Shown: positions 32,473 to 42,167, counted from the first letter of the stretch. The stretch is DNA of 64,000 nt from Streptococcus parauberis NCFD 2020 (GCF_000187935.1 NZ_AEUT02000001.1:1426001-1490000), one strand, 5' to 3'. Notes: generated from the letters alone by a model not told the origin. Program-made: numbers and translations.

Positions 32473-33262
32473 ATTTTACCTCCTCTAGTGGGTAAGGAAC
32501 AACTGTATCATTTTCTTCTAGTTTAATTTTAAGAATTTCTTTAAAGAGGTCAATAGAGACAACTCGTCCTAAACCATCTTTTGTTTCAACAATTGTGCCA
32601 TAATCAGGAAATTTTTGCTTACTTTCTTTATAGAAATCGTCTTCATATTTTAAACAACACAGCAAGCGTCCACAATAACCCTGACTTTTGCCAGAATTTA
32701 ATGATAATCCTTGATTTTTTAACATTTTTATCGAAACAGGGGGAAACTCGCCTAAAAAGCTCGTACAGCATAAGGGACGACCACAAGGCCCAATTGCCCC
32801 ATGGATTTTTGCTTCTTCTCGGCTATTAATTTGTCTTAATTCAATTCTTGTTTTGAACAGCGTAGCTAAGTCCTTTAATAGTTGTCTGAAATCAACACGG
32901 TCCTCAGCTGTAAATGTTATCAAAACGAAACTTCTTTCTAAAGGAAAGATAATATCAACAATCTTCATTTGTAACTTGTTAGCTTCAATGAGCTCTTTAA
33001 CAAGTTTTCGAGAAGATTGGGCATAACTAGCATTATTTTCATGGGCTTTGGTGTCCATTTCAGAGGCTTCTCGAACAATCTCTGGAAGATCTTTGGGTAA
33101 TTTTTCGTCAGCAATTTCTCTCATCTTATGTGAAACTTTAGCTAAATAACTACCTTTGCCATCTTTTATAACAAGCAGACTTGTTTCCGGAAATTCTTTA
33201 TCTGTTTTTACAAATTTCGCCAAGTTTGCTTGTCCGTACTTGACACCAATTACCTTAGTCAT
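32462..33262 (-). CDS. ricT: RicT (YaaT), PSP1-domain protein
   Basis: A 266-residue PSP1-domain protein. In Bacillus subtilis RicT forms a complex with RicA and RicF (YlbF) that binds iron-sulfur clusters and promotes RNase Y-dependent mRNA maturation. The cysteine-rich segments [12 protein letters not shown] and [12 protein letters not shown], likely cluster ligands, are intact. It overlaps holB by 4 bp and yabA by 11 bp. A ylbF gene lies at 40,550 in this window. Confidence 0.93.
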   Translation of the reverse strand: MTKVIGVKYGQANLAKFVKTDKEFPETSLLVIKDGKGSYLAKVSHKMREIADEKLPKDLPEIVREASEMDTKAHENNASYAQSSRKLVKELIEANKLQMKIVDIIFPLERSFVLITFTAEDRVDFRQLLKDLATLFKTRIELRQINSREEAKIHGAIGPCGRPLCCTSFLGEFPPVSIKMLKNQGLSLNSGKSQGYCGRLLCCLKYEDDFYKESKQKFPDYGTIVETKDGLGRVVSIDLFKEILKIKLEENDTVVPYPLEEVKFGQ

Positions 33263-34134
33263 GCCATCACCATAAATTCTATAACATTTAAAAAATTAAC
33301 ATTACTTTGCCACATTAATCGTGCTTGATATAAAGCTTGAAGATAATGTAGGCTATTTTTTTGTGAATAATCTTTTGCAAGAATAAGTGTTAATAATTTT
33401 AGGACCGTATCCTGTTCTGCTTTTTCACTCGCAAGAAGACTCAGTCTGCTTGCTTCAAGATATGCTTTGTCTTTATCCGTCAATAAAATATTAGCAAATT
33501 GTTGACTCTTATTGATTAAATCTAAAAGCCTATTATCTTTTGCTAAAAGTTTTAAATCTTGTGGATTCTTGGCAAGTTGTGCAATTAAATCAGATTGATT
33601 CTTTAATAATCCTAATTTTTGAGCTTCCCTAGATAGAAATTCAATATCTTTAGAGAAGTGAAAAATTTGTGTCCGACTTTTGATTGTCGGTAAGACCTGA
33701 TTATCATCATTAGTTAAGAGGAATATATAAGAAGTACTCTGTGGTTCTTCTATAAATTTTAAAAGACTATTAGCTGCATTTGTATGCATTTTTTCACAAT
33801 CTTTAATGATGAAAACTTGCTTTTGACTCTCATATCCAGTTTGAGAAAAGTTACGCATCATTTCTCTCACAGCTTCTGTTTTGATAACTTGACCAGTTGG
33901 CTCTAAAATTGTTAAATCTGAAAATTCATTTTTGTCGATTAACTGACAAGTTCGACAATCCCCGCAAGGCAAAAAATCAATTTTGTTGTTACAAAAAATA
34001 GCCTTGGCCAAAAAAATGGCCATCTCAAAATTGGCATAATCACCAGAAAAGAGATATGCATGATTAAGGCGATCTTTTTTTAATATCTGTTTGAATTCTT
34101 GGAATGCTTTTGGTGCTTGTTGCTCTATTTGCAT
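33259..34134 (-). CDS. holB: DNA polymerase III subunit delta'
   Basis: Clamp-loader subunit. The 291-residue protein has the AAA-like N-terminal domain without a functional Walker A (FSGDYANFE), the zinc module CGDCRTC with an earlier FCNN cysteine, the NSLLKFIEEPQSTSYIFLLT block with the SRC-like KSRTQIFHF, and a helical C-terminal domain. Immediately downstream of tmk, as in most Firmicutes. No ribosome binding site irregularity. Confidence 0.94.
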   Translation of the reverse strand: MQIEQQAPKAFQEFKQILKKDRLNHAYLFSGDYANFEMAIFLAKAIFCNNKIDFLPCGDCRTCQLIDKNEFSDLTILEPTGQVIKTEAVREMMRNFSQTGYESQKQVFIIKDCEKMHTNAANSLLKFIEEPQSTSYIFLLTNDDNQVLPTIKSRTQIFHFSKDIEFLSREAQKLGLLKNQSDLIAQLAKNPQDLKLLAKDNRLLDLINKSQQFANILLTDKDKAYLEASRLSLLASEKAEQDTVLKLLTLILAKDYSQKNSLHYLQALYQARLMWQSNVNFLNVIEFMVMA

Positions 34135-34146
34135 ACCACTTCCCCC

Positions 34147-34803
34147 TCAGACATTTAGTTTTGCTTTTATTGCATTAAAGGCATCTGAAATGACTTGTTC
34201 TAAAACATTTGAAGCATCAATAGTGACAATCCGATTAGGATTTTCCTTGGCCAACTCTAAATAGCCATTTCGCACAGCTTGATGCATTTCTAACTTTTCA
34301 AGATCAAGGCGATTAACTTCATGTGTCCTATTTTTAGCAATTCTAGCCAAGCCAACTGAGGAAGGAACATCAAAATAGAGGGTCAAATCAGGATCAACTC
34401 CATCTGTTGCAAAATCATTTAGCCACTGGATATCAGCTTTGTCTAAACCTCTGCCACTTCCTTGATAAGCCACTGAACTATCAATAAACCTATCCATCAG
34501 AACAATCTTGCCCGCTTCTTTGGCTGGTAAAACTTTTTCTACCAAATGTTGGCGTCTAGCTGCAATATAAAGTAATAATTCCGTTTTATAATCCATGGCT
34601 GTATTGTTAACATCAAGAATGACCTCTCTGATTTCTTCGGCAATAGCAACGCCACCTGGTTCTCTTGTCGTAATCAATTCTTTATCAAACTCAGCCTTTA
34701 AAAGAGGCAAGAGGGCCTCTAAAACACTAGTTTTGCCCGCCCCATCAGGGCCTTCAAATGTTATAATTAATCCCTTTGATAGGTCGTTTACTTTATTATT
34801 CAT
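34147..34803 (-). CDS. tmk: Thymidylate kinase
   Basis: Phosphorylates dTMP to dTDP. The 218-residue protein has the P-loop [10 protein letters not shown] (near 17-26), the TREPGG motif, the DR-x-x-S block [12 protein letters not shown] and the lid region [15 protein letters not shown]. There is no ribosome binding site; the extended -10 TGGTAAAAT ends only six bases before the ATG, so the mRNA is probably leaderless. It is the first gene of the tmk-holB-ricT-yabA-rsmI operon. Confidence 0.95.
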   Translation of the reverse strand: MNNKVNDLSKGLIITFEGPDGAGKTSVLEALLPLLKAEFDKELITTREPGGVAIAEEIREVILDVNNTAMDYKTELLLYIAARRQHLVEKVLPAKEAGKIVLMDRFIDSSVAYQGSGRGLDKADIQWLNDFATDGVDPDLTLYFDVPSSVGLARIAKNRTHEVNRLDLEKLEMHQAVRNGYLELAKENPNRIVTIDASNVLEQVISDAFNAIKAKLNV

Positions 34804-34818
34804 ACATCTATTTTACCA
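34804..34818 (-). promoter_or_regulatory. tmk extended -10, leaderless geometry
   Basis: TGGTAAAAT (34,818-34,810), six bases (AGATGT) and then ATG at 34,803. Transcription would start at or within a base of the start codon. Confidence 0.55.
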
Positions 34819-34837
34819 AAATTTTGGAAGAAAAAAC

Positions 34838-34860
34838 ACTGCCAATTATTAGCAGTGCTT
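34838..34860 (-). terminator. Terminator of the CBS-ACT gene
   Basis: GCACTGC / GCAGTG(T) stem around a nine-base loop followed by T6 on the minus strand. Confidence 0.75.
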
Positions 34861-34866
34861 TATTCC

Positions 34867-35529
34867 TCAATTTACTTCTGGTTTTTCATGTGTTTTCATT
34901 ACTGACTCGACTTCAACACCAGTATTATGCAATTTTTCTTTCAGAATTTCAGGTGAGATATCGTCATCAATTTGAAGTTCAACAACTGTCTTACCATTGG
35001 CACGCGTATCAACAACAGTACGTCTAATATTTAAATTTTCCTCTGAAATAGTTGACGCAACACGCGCTAATATACCTACAGCATTATCTGTATTAATTAC
35101 AACACGAATACCTTCTAAACCATATCCTGAGATGTGGAGAAAGGCTTTATAAACATCACGGTCAGTAATGATACCAACAAGTTCTTCGCCATCGAGAACA
35201 GGCAAAACACCCACTTTATGTGTAAGCATGAGGTAGATTGCATCTTCTAAACTAGCATTTGGTTCAACAGTTATGACCTTTTTAATCATAATGTCTTTAA
35301 TTTTCGTTTTGTTTAATAAGTAATTCATTTCATAGATAGACAGGCTGGTTGCTTTTGAGGGAGTGGCATCGGCCATTGTCCCAGCAGTCACTAAACCTAC
35401 TAAATGTCCATTTTCGACAACTGGTAGACGACGCAAGTCTTCTTCTCTTAGTAAATCGGCAGCTTTGGCTACTCTTGTGTCAGGTGTAATGGTAACAACG
35501 TTTTTAGTCATATAATCTTTTACTGACAT
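34867..35529 (-). CDS. CBS-ACT domain protein, liv-associated
   Basis: A 220-residue protein with a CBS pair (MTKNVVTITPDTRVAKAADLL at about 7-27 and IMIKKVITVEPNASLEDAIYL at about 80-100, with GIITDRDVYKAF) and a C-terminal ACT-like domain (about 140-210, VGILARVASTISEENLNIRR). CBS pairs bind adenine nucleotides and ACT domains bind amino acids, so it may sense energy and branched-chain amino acids. It lies directly downstream of the liv operon, with 81 bp between. Similar AcuB-like proteins are found next to liv genes in streptococci. Confidence 0.83.
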   Translation of the reverse strand: MSVKDYMTKNVVTITPDTRVAKAADLLREEDLRRLPVVENGHLVGLVTAGTMADATPSKATSLSIYEMNYLLNKTKIKDIMIKKVITVEPNASLEDAIYLMLTHKVGVLPVLDGEELVGIITDRDVYKAFLHISGYGLEGIRVVINTDNAVGILARVASTISEENLNIRRTVVDTRANGKTVVELQIDDDISPEILKEKLHNTGVEVESVMKTHEKPEVN

Positions 35530-35610
35530 ATTTTTATCCTCATTTATCTTGATAATTTATTATAGCATGGTCCATAATTTATATGCATCTTGCAAGCGAC
35601 TTTACCTAAA

Positions 35611-36321
35611 TTAGCCACCCAAGTAAGCCTTTTTAACTTGATCAGAAGCTAATAGTTCCACACCAGAACCGGATAAAACTACTTTCCCAGTTTCTAGAAC
35701 ATAGGCTCTATTAGCAATAGATAATGCTTTATTGGCATTTTGTTCAATTAACAAGACCGTTGTCCCTTGCTTTTGAATATCCTGAATGATATCGAAAATT
35801 TCTTGAATAAAAATTGGCGCTAATCCCATCGATGGTTCATCCAAAAGGAGTAATTTGGGTTTACTCATTAAGGCTCGACCCATTGCAAGCATCTGCTGTT
35901 CACCACCCGAAAGAGTTGCGGCATCTTGAACCTTACGCTCTTCAAGTCGTGGGAAACGATCAAAAATCATTTTAAGATTTTTTTGATTTTCTTCACGATC
36001 TTTGCTCAAAAAGGCACCCATCTCCAAATTTTCCATAACTGTTAAGCCAGGAAAAACATGGCGTCCTTCTGGCACCTGAGATAAACCTTCAGCTACAATT
36101 TTTCTCGCTGGCATTTTTTGAATCTCTTTACCTAAAAAACTAATTTTTCCACTTTTGGGACGATTTAAACCCGAGATTGTTCTTAAAATGGAAGTCTTTC
36201 CAGCACCGTTAGCCCCAATTAAGGTTACAACCTCGCCCTCTTCAACGTGAAATGAAACATCCTTAACAGCTTCAATAGCTCCATAATTAATGGATAAGTT
36301 TTCAACTGATAACATTGACAT
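35611..36321 (-). CDS. livF: Branched-chain amino acid ABC transporter ATPase LivF
   Basis: A 236-residue ATPase with Walker A GANGAGKTS (near 37-45), signature LSGGEQQML, Walker B LLLLDEPSMGL and the H-loop replaced by LLIEQNANKA typical of LivF. It follows livG with a one-base overlap. GGAGGTGATCTATA precedes the ATG. Pairs with LivG to drive import by LivHM. Confidence 0.94.
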   Translation of the reverse strand: MSMLSVENLSINYGAIEAVKDVSFHVEEGEVVTLIGANGAGKTSILRTISGLNRPKSGKISFLGKEIQKMPARKIVAEGLSQVPEGRHVFPGLTVMENLEMGAFLSKDREENQKNLKMIFDRFPRLEERKVQDAATLSGGEQQMLAMGRALMSKPKLLLLDEPSMGLAPIFIQEIFDIIQDIQKQGTTVLLIEQNANKALSIANRAYVLETGKVVLSGSGVELLASDQVKKAYLGG

Positions 36322-37085
36322 TATAGATCACCTCCAAGATAAGCTTCGATAACGCGCTTATTATTTTTTATTTCTTCAGGATTGCCATGGGCGATTAAGC
36401 GACCATATTCTAAAACATAGATCCGCTCAGTAACTTCCATAACAAGACTCATGTCGTGCTCGATAAGGATAATTGTAACCCCAAAGTCATTCTTGATCTG
36501 ACGAATTAATGCCGTCAGCTCTGCTGTCTCCTGTGGATTCATCCCTGCAGCAGGCTCATCTAAAAAAAGAATCTTTGGCCTGGTTGCCAAGGCACGGACA
36601 ATTTCTAAGCGTCGTTGTTGACCATAAGGTAAATTTTTAGCAAGTGTATCAGCTTCTTTTTCCAAATTAAAGATAGCCAGTAATTCTAAAGCTTTTTCTT
36701 TAAGTTCTGCTTCTGATTTGTAATAAGCTGGTAAACGAAGCAAACTAGCTAAAGTATGAGATTTTGATTGATTAGCAAGACCAATTAAGACATTTTCGAG
36801 AACAGTCATATCTTTAAAGAGACGAATATTCTGGAAAGTCCGAGATAAACCTAAAGATGCAATTTTGTATGGGGATTTACCATTTAAGACAGTACCATCA
36901 AGGCTTACAGTCCCTTCACTAGGTACATAAACACCAGTTAATAAGTTAAAGAGGGTTGTTTTACCAGCACCATTTGGCCCAATTAAACCAACTAATTCCC
37001 CTTCATGTAATTCCATCGTGACATCTCCAACAGCTGTTAGACCGCCAAAGTGTTTACTTAAATTTTTCACTTCAAGAAGCGCCAT
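36321..37085 (-). CDS. livG: Branched-chain amino acid ABC transporter ATPase LivG
   Basis: A 254-residue ATPase with Walker A GPNGAGKTT (near 36-44), Q-loop LSRTFQNIRLF, signature-region LPYGQQRRLEI (Y in place of S in LSGGQ, usual for LivG), Walker B ILFLDEPAAGMNP and H-loop IEHDMSLVM. It begins immediately after livM and overlaps livF by one base. Confidence 0.95.
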   Translation of the reverse strand: MALLEVKNLSKHFGGLTAVGDVTMELHEGELVGLIGPNGAGKTTLFNLLTGVYVPSEGTVSLDGTVLNGKSPYKIASLGLSRTFQNIRLFKDMTVLENVLIGLANQSKSHTLASLLRLPAYYKSEAELKEKALELLAIFNLEKEADTLAKNLPYGQQRRLEIVRALATRPKILFLDEPAAGMNPQETAELTALIRQIKNDFGVTIILIEHDMSLVMEVTERIYVLEYGRLIAHGNPEEIKNNKRVIEAYLGGDL

Positions 37086-38039
37086 CTATCTGCCCTCCTT
37101 TGTCTTATTTGAAAATAATTTAGAAAATTGAAATTCCTTTGTCCCTAATAATCCACCTGGTTTGAAAACCATGACGAGTATTAATGCTAATGAGTAAACA
37201 ATCATTCGAACTTCTGAAAAGCTCTGGAGATACATATTTAGTCCTCCAAGTACAATTGCCGCAAGGATGGTTCCAGTCATTGAACCTAAGCCACCTAATA
37301 CAGCAATAATTAAATAATCAATCGAACGCATAATTGTAAAGTCTTTTGGTACAACAGTGCCAATATAACCGACATAAAGTGAACCAGCAACACTTGCTGT
37401 CATGGCAGCAAAAGCAAAGGTTGCTACTTTGATTTTAGTTGTATTAACTCCCATTGATTCAGCCGCAATTTCATCTTCACGAACAGAAATGACTTGACGA
37501 CCAATTGAACTCTGTAAGAAATTCATGGTTAAAACAATGATGAGGACAACAAAGGCAAAAACTACTGGCCATGATGTGTAACGAAGAATCCCTGTTAAAC
37601 CAGCTGCGCCATTGGTTACTTCTCCACCATTGACAATAGCGATTCGAATTATCTCAGCAACACCCAAAGTTGCAATAGCTAAGTAATCCCCTTTCAAACG
37701 TAAGGTCGGAAATCCAACTATTACCGCTACTAAGCCTGCAACTAATATTCCAACTAGCATTGAAACATAAAATCCTAAATAAGTTGGAATATTTTGTGTA
37801 ATAATGGCTGTAGTATATGCCCCGATGGCCATAAAGCCAGCCTGTCCTAAAGGAAACTGACCAGAGAAACCAAGTACAAGGTTAGTTCCCATCGCCATAA
37901 TAATTGAAATTCCAATCCCCATTAAAATCTGCACATAATAGGGACCTAAAATACCTTGACCAATAAGAAAACTAAGAACAAGGAAAATAACAGTAACTAA
38001 GACTGCCCATGATAAAATGGATGACATATTTTTTTTCAT
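37086..38039 (-). CDS. livM: Branched-chain amino acid ABC transporter permease LivM
   Basis: A 317-residue permease with about nine to ten membrane segments. Family blocks GFSGQFPLGQAGFMAIGAYT, TLRLKGDYLAIATLG and AGSLYVGYIGTVVP are present. It lies two bases after livH and one before livG. Forms the membrane channel with LivH. Confidence 0.94.
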   Translation of the reverse strand: MKKNMSSILSWAVLVTVIFLVLSFLIGQGILGPYYVQILMGIGISIIMAMGTNLVLGFSGQFPLGQAGFMAIGAYTTAIITQNIPTYLGFYVSMLVGILVAGLVAVIVGFPTLRLKGDYLAIATLGVAEIIRIAIVNGGEVTNGAAGLTGILRYTSWPVVFAFVVLIIVLTMNFLQSSIGRQVISVREDEIAAESMGVNTTKIKVATFAFAAMTASVAGSLYVGYIGTVVPKDFTIMRSIDYLIIAVLGGLGSMTGTILAAIVLGGLNMYLQSFSEVRMIVYSLALILVMVFKPGGLLGTKEFQFSKLFSNKTKEGR

Positions 38040-38041
38040 GA

Positions 38042-38911
38042 CTATACCTTCTCCTTTACATTTTTTCCTAGAAGTCCGGCTGGTCTAATTAGTAAGATAA
38101 TAATTAAGACAGCATACACAATAGCATCACGGTAACTTGATAAACCAATAGAAGTTGAAAATGTTTCCAAGAGACCGATGATAAAGCCACCTAGGGCTGC
38201 ACCAGGAATAATCCCTATTCCTCCGAGAACGGCAGCTACGAAAGCTTTAATCCCTGGTGTCATACCCATTAATGGATTGATTGAATTATAGTATAAACCA
38301 ATTAAGACCCCACCCGCACCTGCTAAGGCAGAACCTAAAGCAAAGGTGAAGCTTATTGTTGAATTGACATTAATTCCCATTAGTTGAGCAGCATCACTAT
38401 CAACCGAAACTGCACGCATGGCTTTACCCATTTTGGTTTGTTTGACGATGAATTGCAGAGCAAGCATCAGCATAAGAGAAACCAACAAGATGGTTAATTG
38501 GACATTGGTCACGCTAATTGGTCCAAAGTTGTACTTGATGATTTTGAGAGCTTGTGGAAAAGCACGCGCTTCTGCACCCACAAAATAGACCATGCCATAT
38601 TCTAGCAAGAATGAGACACCAATTGCTGTTATCAGCGCAGCAATTCTCGTCGAATTCCTTAGGGGTCGATAGGCTAAAAATTCAATTAACACCCCCAAGG
38701 TTGCTGTGGTAACCATTGTTAACAATAGGGTTACAAAAAAGTTTAAATGAAGTGTATTAATTAAATAATAGCCAATGAAGGCACCCATCATATAAATATC
38801 GCCGTGAGCAAAGTTGATGAGTTTGATGATCCCGTAGACCATTGTATAGCCGAGGGCCAACAAGGCGTAGACACTACCTAAGATTAGGCCATTTACAAGT
38901 TGTTGGAGCAT
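38042..38911 (-). CDS. livH: Branched-chain amino acid ABC transporter permease LivH
   Basis: A 289-residue permease with about eight membrane segments and the blocks LGYTMVYGIIKLINFAHGD, MGKAMRAVSVDSDAAQLMGI and AFVAAVLGGIGIIPGAALGG. AGAACGGTAACAAAT precedes the ATG, a weak ribosome binding site, 38 bp after the livJ stop. Confidence 0.94.
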   Translation of the reverse strand: MLQQLVNGLILGSVYALLALGYTMVYGIIKLINFAHGDIYMMGAFIGYYLINTLHLNFFVTLLLTMVTTATLGVLIEFLAYRPLRNSTRIAALITAIGVSFLLEYGMVYFVGAEARAFPQALKIIKYNFGPISVTNVQLTILLVSLMLMLALQFIVKQTKMGKAMRAVSVDSDAAQLMGINVNSTISFTFALGSALAGAGGVLIGLYYNSINPLMGMTPGIKAFVAAVLGGIGIIPGAALGGFIIGLLETFSTSIGLSSYRDAIVYAVLIIILLIRPAGLLGKNVKEKV

Positions 38912-38949
38912 ATTTGTTACCGTTCTTTCTTAATAATCTGGTACAAGCA

Positions 38950-40125
38950 TTATTTTTTTGCTTGGATAACTGTTGTCGAGGTTACTTTACCTTTTGTTAA
39001 GCCAATCACAGATACAGATTTAATAGGATTGTGATGCTTATCAATGGTCATTGTTCCTGTAACACCTTTAAAATCTTTCAATTTGGCGAGAGCTTTAGAA
39101 ATATCCTTTGAAGATTTTGCATTTTCAGAGGCTTTTGCTGCCATATAAACTGAATCATAGCCTAAGGCTGCAAACATTGAAGGATTTGAGCCATATTTTA
39201 CTTTGAATGTTTTGGCAAATTTAGCGGCTTTCTTGGAAGTCTTTTCTGAATATCCTGATAGGTAGTAAACATTGGTAACATTCTCTTTGCCACCAAGTTC
39301 AACAAGCTTATCATCAGCAAAGCCATCAGGACCAACGATTGGTGCAGTAATACCCATTTCTCGAGCCTGTTTAATAATTGTTCCAGTTTCTTGATAATAA
39401 CCTGGCATAATCACCGCATCAAATGATTTATTTTTATATTTGGTAAGAGCAGATTGAAAATCTGTGTCTCCAGATTGGTAGGTTGCTTCGGCAACAATTT
39501 TACCCTTATAGACCTTTTTGAATTGTTTAGCTATTCCTTTTGCATAATCACTTGAATTGTCATAAAAAAGGAAAACTTTTTTAGCTTTTAATTGGTCAGT
39601 CGCAAAGGTTGACATGACATCCCCTTGATAGGAATCAATAAAGGTAGTTCGAAAGATGTAATCATAGGTTTTCCCATCACGAGCAATAGTTAAGTCATCT
39701 TGTGTTCCCGAAGGGGTAATTAATGGAACTGCGGCTGCCGTAGCATTTGGTGAGGCAGCAGCTGCTGCACCTGAAGTAGCTGGTCCGACGATAACATTAA
39801 CATTATTTTGAGTAGCAAGACTGGTTGTTACAGTTGCGGATTCAGCATTCTCTGATTTATTGTCTTTAGTTACCAACTCAATTTTTTTACCATTGACTCC
39901 ACCTGCATGATTGATTTCGTTAACTGCCATTTGAGCACCGACCTTTTCAGCACCACCATAGGCTGAGACTGGGCCAGTCAACTCTAAATTTAAGCCTAAC
40001 TTAATGGTTTTTTTTATTTCTGTTCCTTTGGCATTAGAAGTACTACTTGGCGGCGCAGCATCGCAAGCTGCTAAAGACATTAGTGATATTGTTGCCATTG
40101 ACCAAAGTACAAGTCTCTTTTTCAT
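38950..40125 (-). CDS. livJ: Branched-chain amino acid-binding lipoprotein
   Basis: A 391-residue extracellular solute-binding lipoprotein. The signal peptide ends in the lipobox LAAC (near 20-23, after SLMS), so it is anchored to the membrane. The periplasmic-binding type I fold follows: IKLGLNLELTGPVSAYGG, MAVNEINHAGGVNGKKI and VGPATSGAAAAASP. The ATG at 40,123-40,125 is at proper distance from GAGGAAATGCAT; the ATG two codons earlier is too close. First gene of livJHMGF; a CodY-like box lies upstream. Confidence 0.95.
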   Translation of the reverse strand: MKKRLVLWSMATISLMSLAACDAAPPSSTSNAKGTEIKKTIKLGLNLELTGPVSAYGGAEKVGAQMAVNEINHAGGVNGKKIELVTKDNKSENAESATVTTSLATQNNVNVIVGPATSGAAAAASPNATAAAVPLITPSGTQDDLTIARDGKTYDYIFRTTFIDSYQGDVMSTFATDQLKAKKVFLFYDNSSDYAKGIAKQFKKVYKGKIVAEATYQSGDTDFQSALTKYKNKSFDAVIMPGYYQETGTIIKQAREMGITAPIVGPDGFADDKLVELGGKENVTNVYYLSGYSEKTSKKAAKFAKTFKVKYGSNPSMFAALGYDSVYMAAKASENAKSSKDISKALAKLKDFKGVTGTMTIDKHHNPIKSVSVIGLTKGKVTSTTVIQAKK

Positions 40126-40171
40126 ATGCATTTCCTCATTTAATAAAATTGATATGTAGATAAGAATACAG

Positions 40172-40186
40172 AATTATCTGAAAATT
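40172..40186. promoter_or_regulatory. CodY-like box upstream of livJ
   Basis: AATTATCTGAAAATT matches the CodY consensus AATTTTCWGAAAATT at 14 of 15 positions, 47 bp before the livJ start. Repression of liv genes by CodY when branched-chain amino acids are plentiful is well known in streptococci. Confidence 0.72.
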
Positions 40187-40221
40187 GTCAATAATTTAAG
40201 ATTATTTTTTTAAAAATAAAG

Positions 40222-40254
40222 AAAAAACCAAGAAGTAATACTTCTAGGCTTTTT
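40222..40254 (-). terminator. ylbG terminator
   Basis: AAAAAGCCTAGAAGTA / TACTTCTTGGTTTTT arms on the minus strand, just past the ylbG stop and before the liv promoter. Confidence 0.75.
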
Positions 40255-40271
40255 AAAGGACACTTTAATTG

Positions 40272-40547
40272 TCAGACAATTTTAGATTTCTCCTCTTCCT
40301 TACGGTGTAAATTTCCTACAAATTCATGATTGATATCATCAAATGCAGATAGTTTTACCTCTTTAATAAACTTAAATTTTTCAATTTCTTGTATTTTCGA
40401 CTCTGCATCTTCTTTATTGACATACAATACTAAATAACGAGAGCGTTTAGAATGATAATATAAGTCACCAAACTTAGTAACTTTTCTTGCATCACGATTG
40501 TAATATAAATAAACAACGATGCCTACTCTATCTTGTTTTGAATACAT
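40272..40547 (-). CDS. ylbG: UPF0298 protein YlbG
   Basis: A 91-residue DUF2129/YlbG protein ([20 protein letters not shown], then [10 protein letters not shown]). Function unknown; it is nearly always next to ylbF, which ends two bases upstream. It sits at the end of a two-gene operon. Confidence 0.88.
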   Translation of the reverse strand: MYSKQDRVGIVVYLYYNRDARKVTKFGDLYYHSKRSRYLVLYVNKEDAESKIQEIEKFKFIKEVKLSAFDDINHEFVGNLHRKEEEKSKIV

Positions 40548-40549
40548 GT

Positions 40550-40993
40550 TTAATCCTTTTCTTTGATATTTTGATAGATACCAATTTCTGGGTGCTCTTT
40601 ACTTGATGATAGAGGTAAACCTTCATCAACAAAAATTGTGGGAGACACCACATTTGCAATCTGCTGACTGATTTCAGCTAGAATTTCTTGACATGCTACT
40701 TCCGCATATCTCAATTCGATCACTTTTGAATTCATATCAAGTTTCTTCTTGTTTGCCAGAATCGTCCTCCTCAACTCTCTCAATTCTGGTCGAAACTTTA
40801 CAAAATCAATCTCTTTTGTATAGCTATCAGTTAATTGACTTAGTTCTTGAATAGCAACTTGGACCTCACTATCTTGATCAAGTGCATTTAACTTTTCTTG
40901 ATAATTAAGAAACTCATCTCTCTCAAGCAAATCATTGACCAATTGGTCAATGGCATCATCAATTACTATTAAGTCTTCATTTATGACTAACAT
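40550..40993 (-). CDS. ylbF: YlbF/RicF regulator
   Basis: A 147-residue helical protein of the YlbF/YmcA family. In B. subtilis RicF forms a complex with RicA and RicT that affects RNase Y processing, competence and biofilm formation. Blocks are [21 protein letters not shown] and [20 protein letters not shown]. RicT is encoded at 32,462; no ricA (ymcA) was seen in this window. Confidence 0.88.
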   Translation of the reverse strand: MLVINEDLIVIDDAIDQLVNDLLERDEFLNYQEKLNALDQDSEVQVAIQELSQLTDSYTKEIDFVKFRPELRELRRTILANKKKLDMNSKVIELRYAEVACQEILAEISQQIANVVSPTIFVDEGLPLSSSKEHPEIGIYQNIKEKD

Positions 40994-41160
40994 AACTTGA
41001 TTATATCATAATGTCTCAGAATCAGTTATTCTAGTCGATTTTTATTTATTATTGGCTTTCTTCAATTATAGCATGTTTAAAATAAAAAGACATCACTCTC
41101 CACAGATATGTCTTTTATCTCAGTATCCTGATTATTTGGATATAATTATAGTACAAAAAA

Positions 41161-41192
41161 AGCTAGACAAGATGTCTAGGCTTTTTTACTTC
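41161..41192 (-). terminator. clpP terminator
   Basis: AAAAGCCTAGACATCTTGTCTAGCTTTTTT-type hairpin (arms AGCTAGACA and TGTCTAGGCT) just downstream of the clpP stop. Confidence 0.75.
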
Positions 41193-41788
41193 AAGCTATT
41201 GTTTTCCATGATTTCATCGATGAACCCATAAGCTAAAGTTTCTTTAGCATCCATCCAATAATCTCTTTCAGCATCTCTATGGATTACTTTAATTGTTTTT
41301 CCACTGTTATCAGCAAGAATTTTTTCTAAGCGTTTACGAGTTTTTAATAATTGCTCCGCAACGATTGCCATATCCGACTGCTGTGTACCATTTCCAGCAC
41401 CGCCCATTGGTTGGTGAATTAGATACTCAGCATTTGGTAACATGAACCGTTTACCCTTGGTTCCAGATGATGCAATAATTGTACCCATTGAAGCTGCCAT
41501 CCCCATAACAATTGTTTGGACATCAGATTTAATGAAGTTCATTGTATCAACGATTGCTAAACCAGCAGATACAGAACCACCAGGTGTATTAACATAAAGG
41601 TAAATATCTTTAGTATTATCTTGTGCATCTAAGAATAACAATTGAGCAATGATAGAATTAGCCATGTTATCCTCAACAGGACCAGTTAACATAATAATAC
41701 GATCTTTTAATAAACGTGAGTAAATATCATAAGATCGTTCACCACGACTTGTTTGTTCAATAACAACAGGAATCATATAATTCTCCAA
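41186..41788 (-). CDS. clpP: ATP-dependent Clp protease proteolytic subunit
   Basis: Serine protease core of the Clp machine that degrades misfolded and regulatory proteins with ClpX, ClpC or ClpE. The 200-residue protein has the catalytic Ser in [10 protein letters not shown] (near 97), His in LIHQPMGG (near 122) and the Asp in HRDAERD. An exact CtsR operator overlaps its promoter, as expected for a heat-shock gene. GGAGAATTATAT... reads as TTGGAGAATTAT before the ATG, a good ribosome binding site. Confidence 0.97.
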   Translation of the reverse strand: MENYMIPVVIEQTSRGERSYDIYSRLLKDRIIMLTGPVEDNMANSIIAQLLFLDAQDNTKDIYLYVNTPGGSVSAGLAIVDTMNFIKSDVQTIVMGMAASMGTIIASSGTKGKRFMLPNAEYLIHQPMGGAGNGTQQSDMAIVAEQLLKTRKRLEKILADNSGKTIKVIHRDAERDYWMDAKETLAYGFIDEIMENNSLK

Positions 41789-41848
41789 TCTAATTTACCT
41801 GTAGAGTGAAATCAACTCTTGCGCCAGGTAATCTTTTATGATGACCTT

Positions 41849-41878
41849 ATTATAATCTATTGGTCAAAATAGGTCAAA
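41849..41878 (-). promoter_or_regulatory. clpP promoter overlapped by CtsR operator
   Basis: On the minus strand TTGACC (41,877-41,872), a 17-bp spacer and TATAAT at about 41,854-41,849. The plus-strand heptad direct repeat GGTCAAAATAGGTCAAA (41,862-41,878) is an exact match to the CtsR consensus and covers the -35 box and part of the spacer. Confidence 0.88.
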
Positions 41879-41975
41879 TAATAAACTTACTTTTAAAAAA
41901 ACTTTCTAGCACTTAAACTAGAAAGTCCATTTAGAACAATATTTTGAAAAGAGCTGTTTACTCTAATCTGTTTCT

Positions 41976-42167
41976 CAAGGCTCGTCTAAGTAAAAGTCCA
42001 CCGGAGTCTAAGGACTCGCGTCTTTATTTCAAGGCTCGTCTAAGTAAAAGTCCACCGGAGTCTAAGGACTCGCATCTTTATTTCAAGGCTCGTCTAAGTA
42101 AAAGTCCACCGGAGTCTAAGGACTCGCGTCTTTATTTCAAGGCTCGTCTAAGTAAAAGTCCACCGGA
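41976..42167. repeat. 54-bp tandem repeat, 3.6 copies
   Basis: Units at 41,976-42,029, 42,030-42,083 and 42,084-42,137 are identical except for one base (G or A in the TCGCG/TCGCA step), and a fourth stops after 30 bp at 42,167. Each unit contains CTAAGTAAAAGTCCACCGGA, which is the outer arm of the upp terminator, and an inner inverted repeat GAGTC-TAAG-GACTC. It has coding potential in one plus frame because 54 is divisible by three, but no ribosome binding site. Confidence 0.9.

Noticed and set aside
41976..42167. CRISPR array
   Set aside because: The units are contiguous with no unique spacers and no cas genes are nearby.
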